64,000 nucleotides of DNA from Marthasterias glacialis (GCA_911728455.2 OU452240.1:7769352-7833351), one strand, 5' to 3'; positions 51,995 through 62,543 are shown, counted from the stretch's first letter. Notes: a model not told the origin generated them from the letters alone. Made by a program: numbers and translations.

Positions 51995-52034
51995 CTAAAA
52001 AAGGTAAATAATATTACGATACGGCATTGGTGCT

Positions 52035-52150
52035 GAAGAAGAAGAAGAAGAAGAAGAAGAAGAAGAAGAAGAAGAAGAAGAAGAAGAAGAAGAAGAAGAA
52101 GAAGAAGAAGAAGAAGAAGAAGAAGAAGAAGAAGAAGAAGAAGAAGAAGA
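52035..52150 (+). repeat. (GAA)n / (TTC)n microsatellite at the LINE 3' end
   Basis: About 38 units of GAA without interruption. On the minus strand this is (TTC)n directly after the 3' end of the Tx1-like LINE. A short (TTC)n also sits at its 5' end (58901-58916). Confidence 0.95.
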
Positions 52151-52299
52151 TATACAATATACAAACTACAAGGGCTGTTCCATTGACTCTACAAAAAACA
52201 AAACTGAAATAAAAGTAAAAGTAAAAATGGCCAAATTGGCACAGTCGCAACATTAATTTAGATCAACCAGGTGATGTCATCCTTCACAATTGTGAAAAT

Positions 52300-54543
52300 T
52301 GCGTTATTTATGTTCCATTTATTTTCGAAAGCCTGGAAGTTGTTCTGCGATTTGTAGAAAAGGAATTCGGACATGATTCGTCGATGTGTCCTGTTCTCTG
52401 CCAGTGGTTAGTGATTTTCTTCGGCAGGTCATTGAGCTTTTCGTTGAAACATTTATACAGAGTTTTAGTGGATGCTGTCAGTCCATCCGTGTCTGCCATG
52501 ATTGTGATGTTGTGTGGTGCGGGAGGGCCATTGTTCTCTTCAAGAATGCCCCGGCGTTTGTTATGTCCGGTAGCGTCGAAATTTGCTGGATATTGAAGAG
52601 ATGAGAAGTTGAAAATCCGTGAGGTCCTTTGAGAGACATCTGGTTGATATCCTAAGTGTTTTATCTTTCTGGAAATGTTCTGGAGGGTGCCAGGATCCGG
52701 TATTCACATCCAGAAGGTCCTTGATGAGACGGATCCCACACGTCGCAAGTCGCCGAGCTAGGGCGCCCCCTTCTCCATACACCTCATTAAAGAAATGACT
52801 ATTAATTGGTAAATTAACAAAAGAAATGAAATCAATGGGAAGTGTTGCAACTCGAGCTCCTATCTTTAACCAGGCAAGCATTAACTCACTGTGGAAAGTG
52901 GGGAGATGCGGGAAGAAATTAGGGTCAATGTCAGTAGTGAAGAGTTCAGAATCGAGCCCAAGTTTGCGGTACTGCCTGAAATAATAACGGATGAAGTGAA
53001 AATAAGGTTTGTTGTGGGATTTCAACAGGAAATTACGGAGTAAATTAAAACGGAAAGTGAATATGCGTGCCCGGAGACAGGTAAGACCCAGTCCCCCTCT
53101 GTCCTGATCCAAAAACACAATACTTTTCTTGAGCCAGCGTCTTTTCCCGGCCCACACGAAGTCTATCGGTTTCTCCTGGAGTTCATCAATTAGTCTTTCG
53201 GGTGGGGAGAGTGTGGCCAAAACATGAAGCAGTTTGGATGCGGCGAGTTGATTAGCCACAAGCACCCAACCTCTGAAAGACATTGTGCAAGACAATCTTT
53301 TCCATCGTGCGAGACATTTCTCAAGTCTCTGGCGACACATAGACCAGTTGTTTTGAACGTAAGCATTTGAATTGCCTAGGTGAACTCCAAGAAAAACAGA
53401 GCCTTCGTTGTTCCATTTAAAACCAAGTGGCTGGTCAGCCCTAGAGACCCATGAACCGACCCATAACCCCTGGGATTTGTCGAGATTTAAACGAGCAGCA
53501 GAGGCTTGGCTGTACAAGTTGTAAGCGTTTTTGACAATGTCAAAACCACGGTCTCTGGTAACTAAGACGGTAATATCGTCCGCGTACGCTGAAACGACAA
53601 GGTTTTTACCACTTTGGCATGGCAGTTTGAGGCCACTGTCGTGAAGTGTGTTACGTAAGGTATGCAGGAGTGGTTCGATGGCAATTGAAAACAATAGGCC
53701 TGATAGTCGGCACCCTTGTCGGATTCCCTTTTCGAAAGGAAAAGGGGAAGTGAGTGATCCGCCCACTTTAACCATGCTCTCGGTGTCCGAAAACATCAAC
53801 CTGACGTAAGGGATGAAGTTTTGGCCAAAACCCATCGCTTTCATGGTTTTAAACAGATAACCGTGGTCGACATTGTCAAAGGCTTTCTTTTGGTCTAGGT
53901 TAAGAGCAGCAAGAGGGATGTTTTCAGAATTACAATACATAAGACTGTCCCTGATGCTATTGACATTGTTGTGGATGGAGCACCCTGGCACTGAGTAACT
54001 TTGGTCTGGGTGCACTACTTGCTCGATAACATTTTTCAGCCTGTTAGCCAGAATTTTGGCAAAAAGTTTGTAATCTGTGTTCAGTAAAGAGACTGGGCGC
54101 CAGTTCGCAACATCCAACAAGTCACCCTTTTTGGGGAGGAGAGTTGTCACAGCTCTCTTGCAGGAAACCGGCAAGGACCCTGTTGCGATGGAGTCATTAA
54201 ACAAGGACGTAATATCATGTTTGAGAATAGGCCAAAAGTGCAGGTAGAATTCGGACGTAAGACCGTCAATGCCTGGGGATTTACTACGACCAAGTTGTTT
54301 GACTGCAACATCTAACTCTTCGGTTGGGAGAGGCCTATCGCAGTCCTCCGCGTCGCAGGGATAAAGCGTGGGTATGGTTTGAAGCAGGCACTCGCCCGCC
54401 TCCTCATCAGTATCAGTGCGACAATACAAATCAGTGTAAAAATGGCGAATGTGCGAATTTATTTCGCCACGATCTTCAGTGATTTCTCCTGAGGGGAGAC
54501 GAATTTTGGCGATGTGTTTCGCACGAGAGGTCGACTGTTCCAT
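52300..54543 (-). pseudogene. Tx1-like LINE ORF2, reverse transcriptase part
   Basis: A 660-codon open frame (52561-54543), with a further frame-shifted tail to about 52308 (GLTASTKTLYKCFNEKLNDL). RT landmarks: LPKKGDLLDVANWRPVSLLN, a DQKKAFDNVDH box, GIRQGCRLSGLLF and YADD at residues 320-323, the catalytic aspartates. RT copies the LINE RNA at a nicked target. The frame extends a little upstream (SSFFFSME) to the insert at 54586. Confidence 0.9.
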
Positions 54544-54585
54544 ACTGAAGAAGAAGCTAGAGCAAGTGTCTACTTCGTTACTATT

Positions 54586-55402
54586 TGTAACAAGTATGAT
54601 TAGAACATCCCCGCTCTAAACTTTTACTGCATTCGTTCCTGTAACCATACGTCACTATTTTCTGTTAAATATGCATTACATGTAAACTATACTCTTTTCA
54701 AACTCAAATCACCGTAGGCGGCGGGCTACCTAGTCCCACCGTCATTCATTATTCCGGTTTGAAGACGAGCAGTCAAGTATGTTCTCTGTCTTCACATTTA
54801 GAGGTAACGATTTTATTTCTCTCACATAATTCATAATATTTTATTTCATTACCTACTGACCTAAGTTATCTGTAAGTGCCATTAGTTTTCTTCTTGTTTC
54901 GGCATTTTACTAAATTTCCTTACATTTTGAGAAATAACGTACTTTGGCAATTTAGAACTGTTTGCCTACAGTGACTTTATTAAACAACTAAATATCTGTA
55001 TATAATTATTCCTACTATTATTTATGTCTATCAAGATAGACTATTTGTATCATTTACTTATGAGAAATGCTCCTTTTATTCCATTTTGTGTAAATTTCCA
55101 AGATGGCGACGCTATTCTAAGTTTTGGCGGGAACTCTAGCGCCATCTTGATTTCATTCTGCCTTAAGCAAACTAGTATTTTATTTAAGTTTAATCTTTTA
55201 TTACATCTTTATGTGCGGTTTATTTATCTTTAAATATTATTTGTAAGTGTGTCATTCATTATTCCGGTTTGAAGACGAGCAGTCAAGTATGTTCTCTGTC
55301 TTCACATTTACAGAACAAACTTCAATCTGCTACCACCAATCAAGAACATGCCGAGTCCTCTATTCTGTCCTTAACTCGACTCTAATACTACTAAGGGTCA
55401 CA
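54586..55402. mobile_element. 817-bp solo-LTR-like insert in the LINE
   Basis: Starts TGTAACAAG, ends GGGTCACA, and is flanked by TATT on both sides (54582-54585, 55403-55406). Taking it out brings together two adjacent parts of LINE ORF2 (ALIRARFK and the strand before SSFFFSME) with a one-base frame offset. Inside, an identical 60-bp direct repeat starts at 54741 and at 55251 (GTCATTCATTATTCCGG...CTTCACATTTA). Confidence 0.78.
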
Positions 55403-55532
55403 TATTTAAAACGAGCTCTGATGAGGGCGCCTCGGGCTTCCTGCTGGTACAAAGAAGCTAGGGCGTCTCTCTGTTCCTTGAGAGAGAGTTGCGTGTCAGC
55501 AGACAGATGTGGCAAGGATTGGATCTGCTGGT
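55403..55532 (-). pseudogene. Tx1-like LINE ORF2, linker between endonuclease and RT
   Basis: Short coding island between the two inserts, with LSADTQLSLKEQRDALASLY and ARGALIRARFK. This is the usual coiled linker just before RT in L1-group ORF2. Confidence 0.75.
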
Positions 55533-56179
55533 ACCTTCCGAGTTGCCGCGTTTCCGAGTTATTTTATCAGAGAAAGACGGAATACTGTGATATTTTAGAC
55601 GTGTTCCGAGTTAGTGCCACACAGAAAGACGTCTTTCCCCGATACCGTATATCAGAAATCCGTCTTTCCCTAATACCGTATCTCGGAAAGACTTCTTTCC
55701 CTGATACCGTATCTTTCCGAGATACGGTATCAGGGAAAGACGTCTTTCCGAGATACGGTATTAGGGAAAGACGGATTTCCCGGAATACGGTATCAGGGAA
55801 AGACATCTTTCCGATACGGTATCGGGGAAAGACGTTTTCTGACATACGGTTTCAGGGAAAGACGTCTTTCCGAGTTACGGTATTTTGGAAAGACGTCTTT
55901 CCGAGCTACAGTATTTGGGAAAGACGTCTTTCCGAGCTACGGTATTTGGGAAAGACGTCTTTCCGAGCTACAGTATTTGGGAAAGACGTCTTTCCGAGAT
56001 ACGGTATCAGGGAAAGACGGCTTTCCGAGATATGGTATCAGGGAAAGACGGGTTTCTGAGATAAAGGTATCGGGGAAAGACGTCTTTCTGTGTGGCACTA
56101 ACTCGGAACACGTCTGAAATATCACGGTATTCCGTCTTTCTCTGATAAAATAACTCGGAAACGCGGCAACTCGGAAGGT
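55533..56179. mobile_element. 647-bp foldback element with 31-bp palindromic units
   Basis: Arms of 114 bp (55533-55646 and 56066-56179) differ at only about two positions and start ACCTTCCGAGTTGCCGCG. The interior repeats a unit of about 31 bp built on GGAAAGACGTCTTTCC (perfect 16-bp palindrome) and GATACGGTATC, switching orientation near 55710. No target duplication read. It splits LINE ORF2. Confidence 0.85.
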
Positions 56180-57176
56180 CACTTTAAGCTTCCGTAGCTG
56201 GATGCTTTCATGTAGAGGACAGAAAGATTAACGTTTGATCTCAGCATTTTTGGCACCAAACATCTGCGTAAGTTGTTTAATTTTGGTCTTGCCAAAATCC
56301 CACCAAGTGCGAATATTACTGAAACAGGATTTTTGGGCTTGCCATTGTTTCCAGAAATTAGAAATGGCGTCCGTGTAATCTTTGTTGTCCAAGAGGGAGT
56401 TATTAAAGCGCCAATATGGACTACCTCGCCGTGGAGAGGATGATACTTTCCAATTGACAGTGACTGCACTGTGATCGGAAATAGCGCAGGGAATATTTTT
56501 GCAAGAGACCATTGATGGAAAAAGGTCATTGGAAAAATAAATTCTGTCAAGTCTGGCCTTGGACATTTGATCTTGTTTACACGGTCCATCCCTAAACCAG
56601 GTGTGTTCGCACTCGGCGGGATTTTGACTGCGCCAAACATCACTGACATTCAACTCACTCATCAAGTTTTGGAGCGACTGAGCAACTCTAATCCGTCTTT
56701 CAAAAGAGGTAGGAAATCTGTCCAGACGAGGATTAAAAGTGCAATTGAAGTCGCCTCCCACTATTATGTGACCATCATTGTGTTGAGTACAATGAGCCCG
56801 GAGGGCATCAACGCATTGAATGGCAACGTGGTCTGTTTGCGGGATTAATACATTGTAAACATGGTAGGTAGTGGAATCTAACACAATTTTATTGTACATA
56901 ATATGATTTTTAAATAAAGTGTCAGAAATCAAAATATCACATTTACAGTTATTTTTAACCAAGGTAATGACCCCTGCCCCACGGGTATCCCCGGGCTAGC
57001 AATGGACGTGATAAGGCCAGTGTTCCCAACACGAAGAGTCCTCATTTAATTTATACGTTTCCTGCAGGAAAACTACGTCAGGATTTTGAAGAGTTAAGTC
57101 AACGTATGCTGACACTTAGATTTTTGAGTTGCTCGTAACACCCTCGGGTGTTTAGGGTAGCAATGCTAAGTGCCAT
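56180..57176 (-). pseudogene. Tx1-like LINE ORF2, APE-type endonuclease
   Basis: ATG at 57176 begins MALSIATLNTRG. Landmarks: PDVVFLQET (catalytic glutamate), IIVGGDFNCT, ARLDRIYFSNDLFP and ISDHSAVTV (catalytic D-H). A TAG and a frameshift lie in the first 60 codons; the main open piece is 56228-56962. The enzyme nicks target DNA to prime reverse transcription. Confidence 0.88.
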
Positions 57177-57196
57177 AAGAAAGATAACAAAACTGT

Positions 57197-58691
57197 TCAT
57201 TTTTGACGAGTGAAGAGAGGTTCATCAGGATCCAGTCTTTTGATGAGTAGCCTAAGCCTCTGCTGCTGGTGTTTATGAAGTAGAGGGCTATTCCTGATGG
57301 GTTTAATTTGTTGAACTAGCCCTGGGATATCGGATGTGAATTTCCGCGGAATCAGACGCGCCTTTTTGCTTGATTTTACGGTCTTGAGAAATTTGACCAT
57401 TTCAGTGTTGCATAAGGGACCTTTAGGGACACGCAGATTAGAAAACTCAGCAAGTTCCTGAGAACTCTGGCTTGCGTCGGAGTACACGGATTCATGTTCG
57501 CTGGGTTCTCCCTCTTCCATCGGTGTAGACGGGACGGCAGATTGAATGTTAGAGGGGTGGGAAGAGGGGGAGGGGCGGGGAGATGGGGAGGGGAGGGAGA
57601 GGGACGGGTAGCAGAGGAGGGGAGGGATGACGAGGTGGGGGTCGACAGGGGGTGGGAACTGTAGTCCTAATCTTCTCCACTGGTTTGCTTGGTTTCTTTT
57701 GGGAGACAACCGTGGAGAACAGAGGGATGTTTTGGCGTGAGGGGGCCGGTGGGGACCAGAAAGGTCGGGGCATTGGGGTTTTGTCCCCAGCGGTGGCAAC
57801 TTCTGCTTCCGGTGACTGCGATGACTGCGATGACGTGTGTGTCGAAGGGGCAGATAACGGCTGCTTCAAGGTGTGCGACGACTCCCGAGATTTGGGAGGG
57901 GTTTGACTGGTAGGGCGGGCAGGGGAGGGGGACGGGTTGGTGGGTTTAGGGTTAGGGTTGTTGGGAGCTTCGGAAATGGGTGGGCGGGGTGATTTTGAGA
58001 GGGGGGTTCTTTCTGGCGTTTTATGGGTTTTGATTTTTTTGCAGGGTGTTTTGGATCAGATTTGCCCCTGGGATGGTTAAAAACTGGAGCGGGATCCAGT
58101 GGATTGTCGGCTGATCTTGACTCATCAGGGGTGTCTGAGTTGGTGGGGGCTTTGTTCTTTTTGCAGGCTTTAATACTGAGATGGCCAATTTCCCCACAAT
58201 TAAAGCATTTTGCCGATTCCGTTGAAAGGAACACGCGATAATTTACACCACTGTTGGTTAGGTTGGTATGGTTAGGGATAGTGATATTTGGGTCGATTAG
58301 AACATAAGCTTGTCGCCTAAAAGACACCACATGAGATAAGTTAGGTTCTTTTATTCCAAGGGAAATGGGTCGGAACGAGCCTACAAAAGTCGGATATGTT
58401 GTTTTCAAGAACGGAGTTTGGGATTTCCGGGTAAACATTGGAAAAAACAATGCGGGTGGCAGGTTTAACACGGGGTGTTATTTCAATGTATTGATTGTCA
58501 TGGTGAAACCCTTGCAAAACAGCTTCTTCCACATCGCTACGGGACCTCATATACACTGCTATGCGCCCATTGGAAATGCGTGAGGCCGATACAATGTGGG
58601 CAGTGGGCATACATTTGGATAACGACTTAAGATAATTGTTCAGAGGAATTTCCTGGTTTGTGTGGAAGACGACTCCGTTCTTGCATGTCAT
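57197..58691 (-). pseudogene. Tx1-like LINE ORF1 (nucleic-acid-binding protein), frameshifted
   Basis: Three overlapping frames: 58341-58691 (starts MTCKNGVVFHTNQ, RNA-recognition-like), 57866-58471 (one CCHC knuckle CFNCGEIGHLSIKAC and a proline-rich tail) and 57197-57799 (acidic patch, then basic end RLRLLIKRLDPDEPLF). The stop is 20 bases before ORF2. ORF1 coats LINE RNA. Confidence 0.8.
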
Positions 58692-58900
58692 TGCAACAAG
58701 GGGGTCGGGGCACGTTATTGTTCGTTCTCGCTTGACTAGCCATAATGGCTAGTCATGGCAAAAACCAACAACGCAAGAAAGATTTTTTCCTCAAAAAATC
58801 TCCAAAATGCTAAAACAATGATAATAATAACAGAACCTACAGTAATCTATAAATCAAAAGAAACATATTGGTACCAAAAATAAGGACAGAGGGGGGCTAG

Positions 58901-58916
58901 AAGAGAAGAAGAAGAA
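58901..58916 (+). repeat. short (GAA)n at the LINE 5' end
   Basis: AAGAGAAGAAGAAGAA on the plus strand: (TTC)n on the LINE strand, with one irregular unit. It matches the long tract at the 3' end and so marks the insertion target. Confidence 0.7.
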
Positions 58917-58957
58917 TGCAGAATGGAAATTCAAAACACGTTACAGTAATTATTTCT

Positions 58958-58977
58958 TTATTATTATTATTATTATT
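58958..58977 (+). repeat. (TTA)n at the 3' end of the R4-like LINE
   Basis: About six TTA units; on the minus strand (TAA)n follows the LINE end GATATCGTG. Confidence 0.85.
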
Positions 58978-58978
58978 T

Positions 58979-61900
58979 CACGATATCACAGCATGCAAAA
59001 GAAAGATCTCATTTTCCTCTGTGCCGGCAACTCCTCGAGTCGGGCTACGTCCCGCAGCCTTAGATCTCGAGGGCCTTTCGCAGGATCCTAGCTGTTCCCA
59101 AAAGTGCCGCCTTCTGCAGCAAATCTACCCTCACAGTTGTGCCTATTTGATCCAGATGCTTCTCCAGTGCCTTCGGAATGGTGCCAAGTGCTCCAACCAC
59201 CACAGGGACTACTTTCACTTTCACCTGCCAAATCTTACGAAGTTCCCTGGCCAAGTCCTGGTACTTCTCGATCTTTTCCATCTCCTTAGAAGCCACCCTT
59301 ATATCACCCGGCACAGCTATGTCGATGATATGACACATCTTCTTTGTCTTATCTAAGACTACAACATCCGGACGTCTATGTTCTATAACATGATCAGTCT
59401 GAATGTTAAAGTCCCAGAGGATCTTGACCTCGTCGGTCTCTACAACTTTCTCTGGAACATGGTCGTACCACTTGGCATACACCTGGACACCATACTTCTT
59501 ACACAGATCCCAGTGAATCACCTTAGCCAACTTGTCATGTCTGCCTTTGTACTCCGTCTGGGCCATCTTACTACATTCGCTGACAATATGAAATACAGTC
59601 TCTTCTGCCTTGTTGCACATTCTACACATAGGAGAGACGTTCGTTTTCTCTATCCTCGCCTTCATTACATTTGTCCTTAGAGACTGGTCTTGCGCCGCAG
59701 TAATCAAGCCCTCGGTTTCCTTCTTCAGTTCTCCGCTCTTTAACCAATTCCAGGATTTGCAACTCGCCACTTCTTCTGTACATCTCAGGAACCGGCCATG
59801 GAGTGGCTTGTTCCTCCAATCTTGGTGTCTTTCCTCTTTCCTTTCCCTCTTGTACTCCTTCGGCCCAGCTTCGTCTGCCGTCGTGTACATTCGTGCAATT
59901 TTCAGCAAGTTCTCCTCGGTGCTCCTGACATGACGATGCAGGCTCCTTAGCTCGATATTGACGCTGTCTGCCACGCTCAGCAATCCCCTTCCGCCCTCTG
60001 ACCTCGGAAGATAGAGTCTGCTGACATTTGCCCGCGGATGTAACATACCATGCATGGTCATCAGCTTTCTTGTCTTTCTGTCAGTGACATCTAGATCTTC
60101 TTTAGTCCACTCAATAATACCCCCACTGTACCTCATCAAAGACACGGCCCATGTGTTAATCGCCTTAATCATGTTTCCCCCGTTCAGTTTGGACTTTAAA
60201 CATTTCTTCACCCGCCTGATGTATTCTGCCCTCAGCCTTACCTTTGATTCCTCGTGAAGGACGTGGTCCGATTCTAGTACACCAAGATACCGATAACTTT
60301 CCTCCTCACCCAAAGCCCTCATCTGTGCACCATCTGGCAGAGCGATGCCATCGGAATGTACCCTCTTTCCCCTCTTTATGGTCATTGAAGCACATTTCTC
60401 CAGACCAAACTGCATCCCGATGTCATCACTGAAAATCCTGACGGTCTGCACCAAAGAATCGATCTCCGCCTCATTCTTTGCAAATAACTTCAAATCGTCC
60501 ATAAAAAGGATATGGTTGATCTTACATCCGTCCCTCTTCATTACATAGCCAGCACTCACCTTCCTCAGAATCATCGACAGGGGCATCAATGCCAGAACAA
60601 AAAGCAGCGGAGACAGAGAGTCACCCTGGAAAATACCTCTTCTTATGCATACCTTGCCCAGACTATCGTTGTTGGCTGTCAGATTCGTTCGCCACGTCTT
60701 CATGCTCTCACTCAGAAGACGTTTTACTGCATCGGCCACTCCAACCATATCCAGACATTCCATTATCCATGTGTGTGACACCATGTCGTACGCCTTCTTG
60801 TAATCGATCCACGCCATTGCCAAGTTAGTCTTTCTGCTCCTGCAGTCCTTCAGCACAGCCTTATCGATGATAAGTTGATCTTTCGTACCTCTGGACCGCT
60901 TCTTACAGCCTTTCTGCTCCTCCGGAAACAACTGATGGTCATCCATATGGCGATAGAGATCCTCTGCAATCATACTGGTCAAGAGTTTATACATCACGGG
61001 CAAGCATGTGATTGGTCTATAATTACTTGCAATGTTACCTTTCTTGACATCCTTCATTATCAAAACCGTTCTTGCTTCAGTCATCCAGGTGGGGACCTTA
61101 CCCTGTACTAGACAGTCTTGCAGTTGTAGGGCCATTCGCTCATGTAAACTACGAAAGTTCTTCAACCAGTACCCATGCACATGATCCGGACCGGGGGCTT
61201 TCCAGTTTGGCACTTTCCTTACCTGTCTTTTTACCTTGTCCACGTCTATCTGGAATCCTTCTTGCTGTTGTACGCCTCTCAATTCATCTTTCACATCCGT
61301 TAGCCAATCAGCTTGCCGGTTGTGTTGGACTGGTCGGTCCCAAATACCACCCCAGAAAGTTCTTGCCTCTGCTGGCCTCGGACCCGCTTGCGTGTTGTCA
61401 ATCTTTCCGTCCAACTCCTTAAACAGCTGGCGCTGATTGGTATTAAACAGCCTGTTCTGGTGAAACTGCCTCACCCTGTCATCATACCTCTTCACCTTTG
61501 CAGCCTTAGCCTTAACCCTTTGTTTGATCTCCTCTATCACTACACTTACCCCCTTACCTTTCACATTGTATTTTGTCATGATTGTATTCCTCCAGTCTGA
61601 ACCTTTAATTAAACCCTTACTAATTTGTTCTAGTCTACTGAGATCCCTTCGTAAATCTTTTATTTGACCCTCTAGCCTACGTTTCCACCATGGTGTACTC
61701 TTTTCATGTTGTGGACTTGAAGCCTTCACACCTAACTTTTCTCCTACTACAACTGCCCCTGCAAACATAAGAGGGTTAGTTTCCAAAAGATTATTAGTAC
61801 TCACCGACCCAAGTACTTTACTTACCACGGCTGACATATCTGTCAGCCTTTTCCTTGGAACCCGGCGCAAAGCCGGGATACTCCACCCGTTTGAACCTTT

Positions 61901-62542
61901 AGCCGCTCTCATCACCTCTTGAACCCTCGTCTTAATCTGCGCCTCCTCCTCCGTAAGCTCTAAACCCTCCTCTTCGTCTATGCCTCCGTCATCCTGACCA
62001 TCATGCAATCCCGGCAGATCTACCTCATCTTCAGTCTGCGAGCTAGCAGCAGCCACATCCTCCGGTACGTGGTGGTTAACAATCTCCGTTCTATTACTTT
62101 CAGCTTGTACTTTTCTCCTCATCTCCTCAATTTCAACATTTGTCAACCACCGGTTCCGTTTGATTGTACTTATCTGGTCTGCAAGACGCTGCTCACTGAT
62201 GTCGAACATTTCTTTATCTTGCCATAGACTAAACATTCTCTTCCTGTATCCTCTCTTGTCCGGCTCACTCTTAATGTAGCATTCCATCGCTATTTTGTTA
62301 TCGTTCTTACTCCATTTTCTCCTGGTTGCAACACGAATCCTGTTTTGAGCAGTTTGGATACGATTTGGAGGTACCTGCTCAGGCATACCAACCAGATCGG
62401 GTGAAGGACTTCCTCTCTGGGAGTTTGTCACTATTTCACCGTTTACTTGATGCTCCATAGCACTCGTCATTATCATCACAAAATTGTGAGAAAGTTTGTA
62501 GTTTTAGGGGAAATTACATACAGCAACGCTGTAGAATATTCA
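58979..62542 (-). mobile_element. R4/Dong-like LINE, apparently full frame, between (TAA)n tracts
   Basis: About 3.56 kb. The 5' leader starts after a 52-bp (TAA)n tract, then comes one intact frame, then a short 3' tail and (TAA)n. A single ORF with C-terminal restriction-like endonuclease and insertion in TAA repeats fits the R4 clade (Dong inserts in TAA repeats; recalled). Confidence 0.85.
59060..62479 (-). CDS. R4-like LINE polyprotein (RT plus restriction-like endonuclease)
   Basis: 1139 codons, no stop. The start may be 62479 or the ATG at residue 8 (MEHQVNGE). Residues about 50-120 look like a Myb/trihelix-type basic region (RRKWSKNDNK, IKRNRWL). The RT domain is about residues 430-720, with NYRPITCLPVMYKLL, DYKKAYDMVSH, GIFQGDSLSPLLF and FMDD (659-662) as the active site. 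A CCHC finger starts at 952 (CRMCNKAEETVFHIVSEC). The endonuclease has RRPDVVVLD (PD at 1037-1038), HIIDIAVPGD and EKIEKYQDL. The protein nicks its target and copies its RNA there. It is the only LINE here that could still be active. Confidence 0.9.
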   Translation of the reverse strand: MMIMTSAMEHQVNGEIVTNSQRGSPSPDLVGMPEQVPPNRIQTAQNRIRVATRRKWSKNDNKIAMECYIKSEPDKRGYRKRMFSLWQDKEMFDISEQRLADQISTIKRNRWLTNVEIEEMRRKVQAESNRTEIVNHHVPEDVAAASSQTEDEVDLPGLHDGQDDGGIDEEEGLELTEEEAQIKTRVQEVMRAAKGSNGWSIPALRRVPRKRLTDMSAVVSKVLGSVSTNNLLETNPLMFAGAVVVGEKLGVKASSPQHEKSTPWWKRRLEGQIKDLRRDLSRLEQISKGLIKGSDWRNTIMTKYNVKGKGVSVVIEEIKQRVKAKAAKVKRYDDRVRQFHQNRLFNTNQRQLFKELDGKIDNTQAGPRPAEARTFWGGIWDRPVQHNRQADWLTDVKDELRGVQQQEGFQIDVDKVKRQVRKVPNWKAPGPDHVHGYWLKNFRSLHERMALQLQDCLVQGKVPTWMTEARTVLIMKDVKKGNIASNYRPITCLPVMYKLLTSMIAEDLYRHMDDHQLFPEEQKGCKKRSRGTKDQLIIDKAVLKDCRSRKTNLAMAWIDYKKAYDMVSHTWIMECLDMVGVADAVKRLLSESMKTWRTNLTANNDSLGKVCIRRGIFQGDSLSPLLFVLALMPLSMILRKVSAGYVMKRDGCKINHILFMDDLKLFAKNEAEIDSLVQTVRIFSDDIGMQFGLEKCASMTIKRGKRVHSDGIALPDGAQMRALGEEESYRYLGVLESDHVLHEESKVRLRAEYIRRVKKCLKSKLNGGNMIKAINTWAVSLMRYSGGIIEWTKEDLDVTDRKTRKLMTMHGMLHPRANVSRLYLPRSEGGRGLLSVADSVNIELRSLHRHVRSTEENLLKIARMYTTADEAGPKEYKRERKEERHQDWRNKPLHGRFLRCTEEVASCKSWNWLKSGELKKETEGLITAAQDQSLRTNVMKARIEKTNVSPMCRMCNKAEETVFHIVSECSKMAQTEYKGRHDKLAKVIHWDLCKKYGVQVYAKWYDHVPEKVVETDEVKILWDFNIQTDHVIEHRRPDVVVLDKTKKMCHIIDIAVPGDIRVASKEMEKIEKYQDLARELRKIWQVKVKVVPVVVGALGTIPKALEKHLDQIGTTVRVDLLQKAALLGTARILRKALEI

Positions 62543-62543
62543 A

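Larger units (their letters stand above)
52151..58900 (-). mobile_element. Tx1-like (L1-group) LINE inserted in a (TTC)n tract, broken by two inserts
   Basis: Runs from the 5' end near 58900 to the 3' end at the (TTC)n tract. Order: leader, ORF1 with CCHC knuckle, ORF2 with APE-type endonuclease, RT, C-terminal part. About 5.3 kb without the inserts at 54586-55402 and 55533-56179. Several frameshifts and stops, so it is inactive. Known, as recalled: Tx1-clade elements include families that target microsatellites such as (TTC)n. A 10-bp-arm palindrome GACTAGCCAT-A-ATGGCTAGTC is in the leader (58734-58754). Confidence 0.85.

Noticed and set aside
52014-52253. Poly-lysine, poly-leucine and poly-phenylalanine frames
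   Set aside because: Pure translation of the (GAA)n/(TTC)n tract.
57652-58583. Plus-strand frames opposite LINE ORF1
   Set aside because: Shadows of the proline-rich ORF1 on the minus strand, which has the CCHC knuckle.
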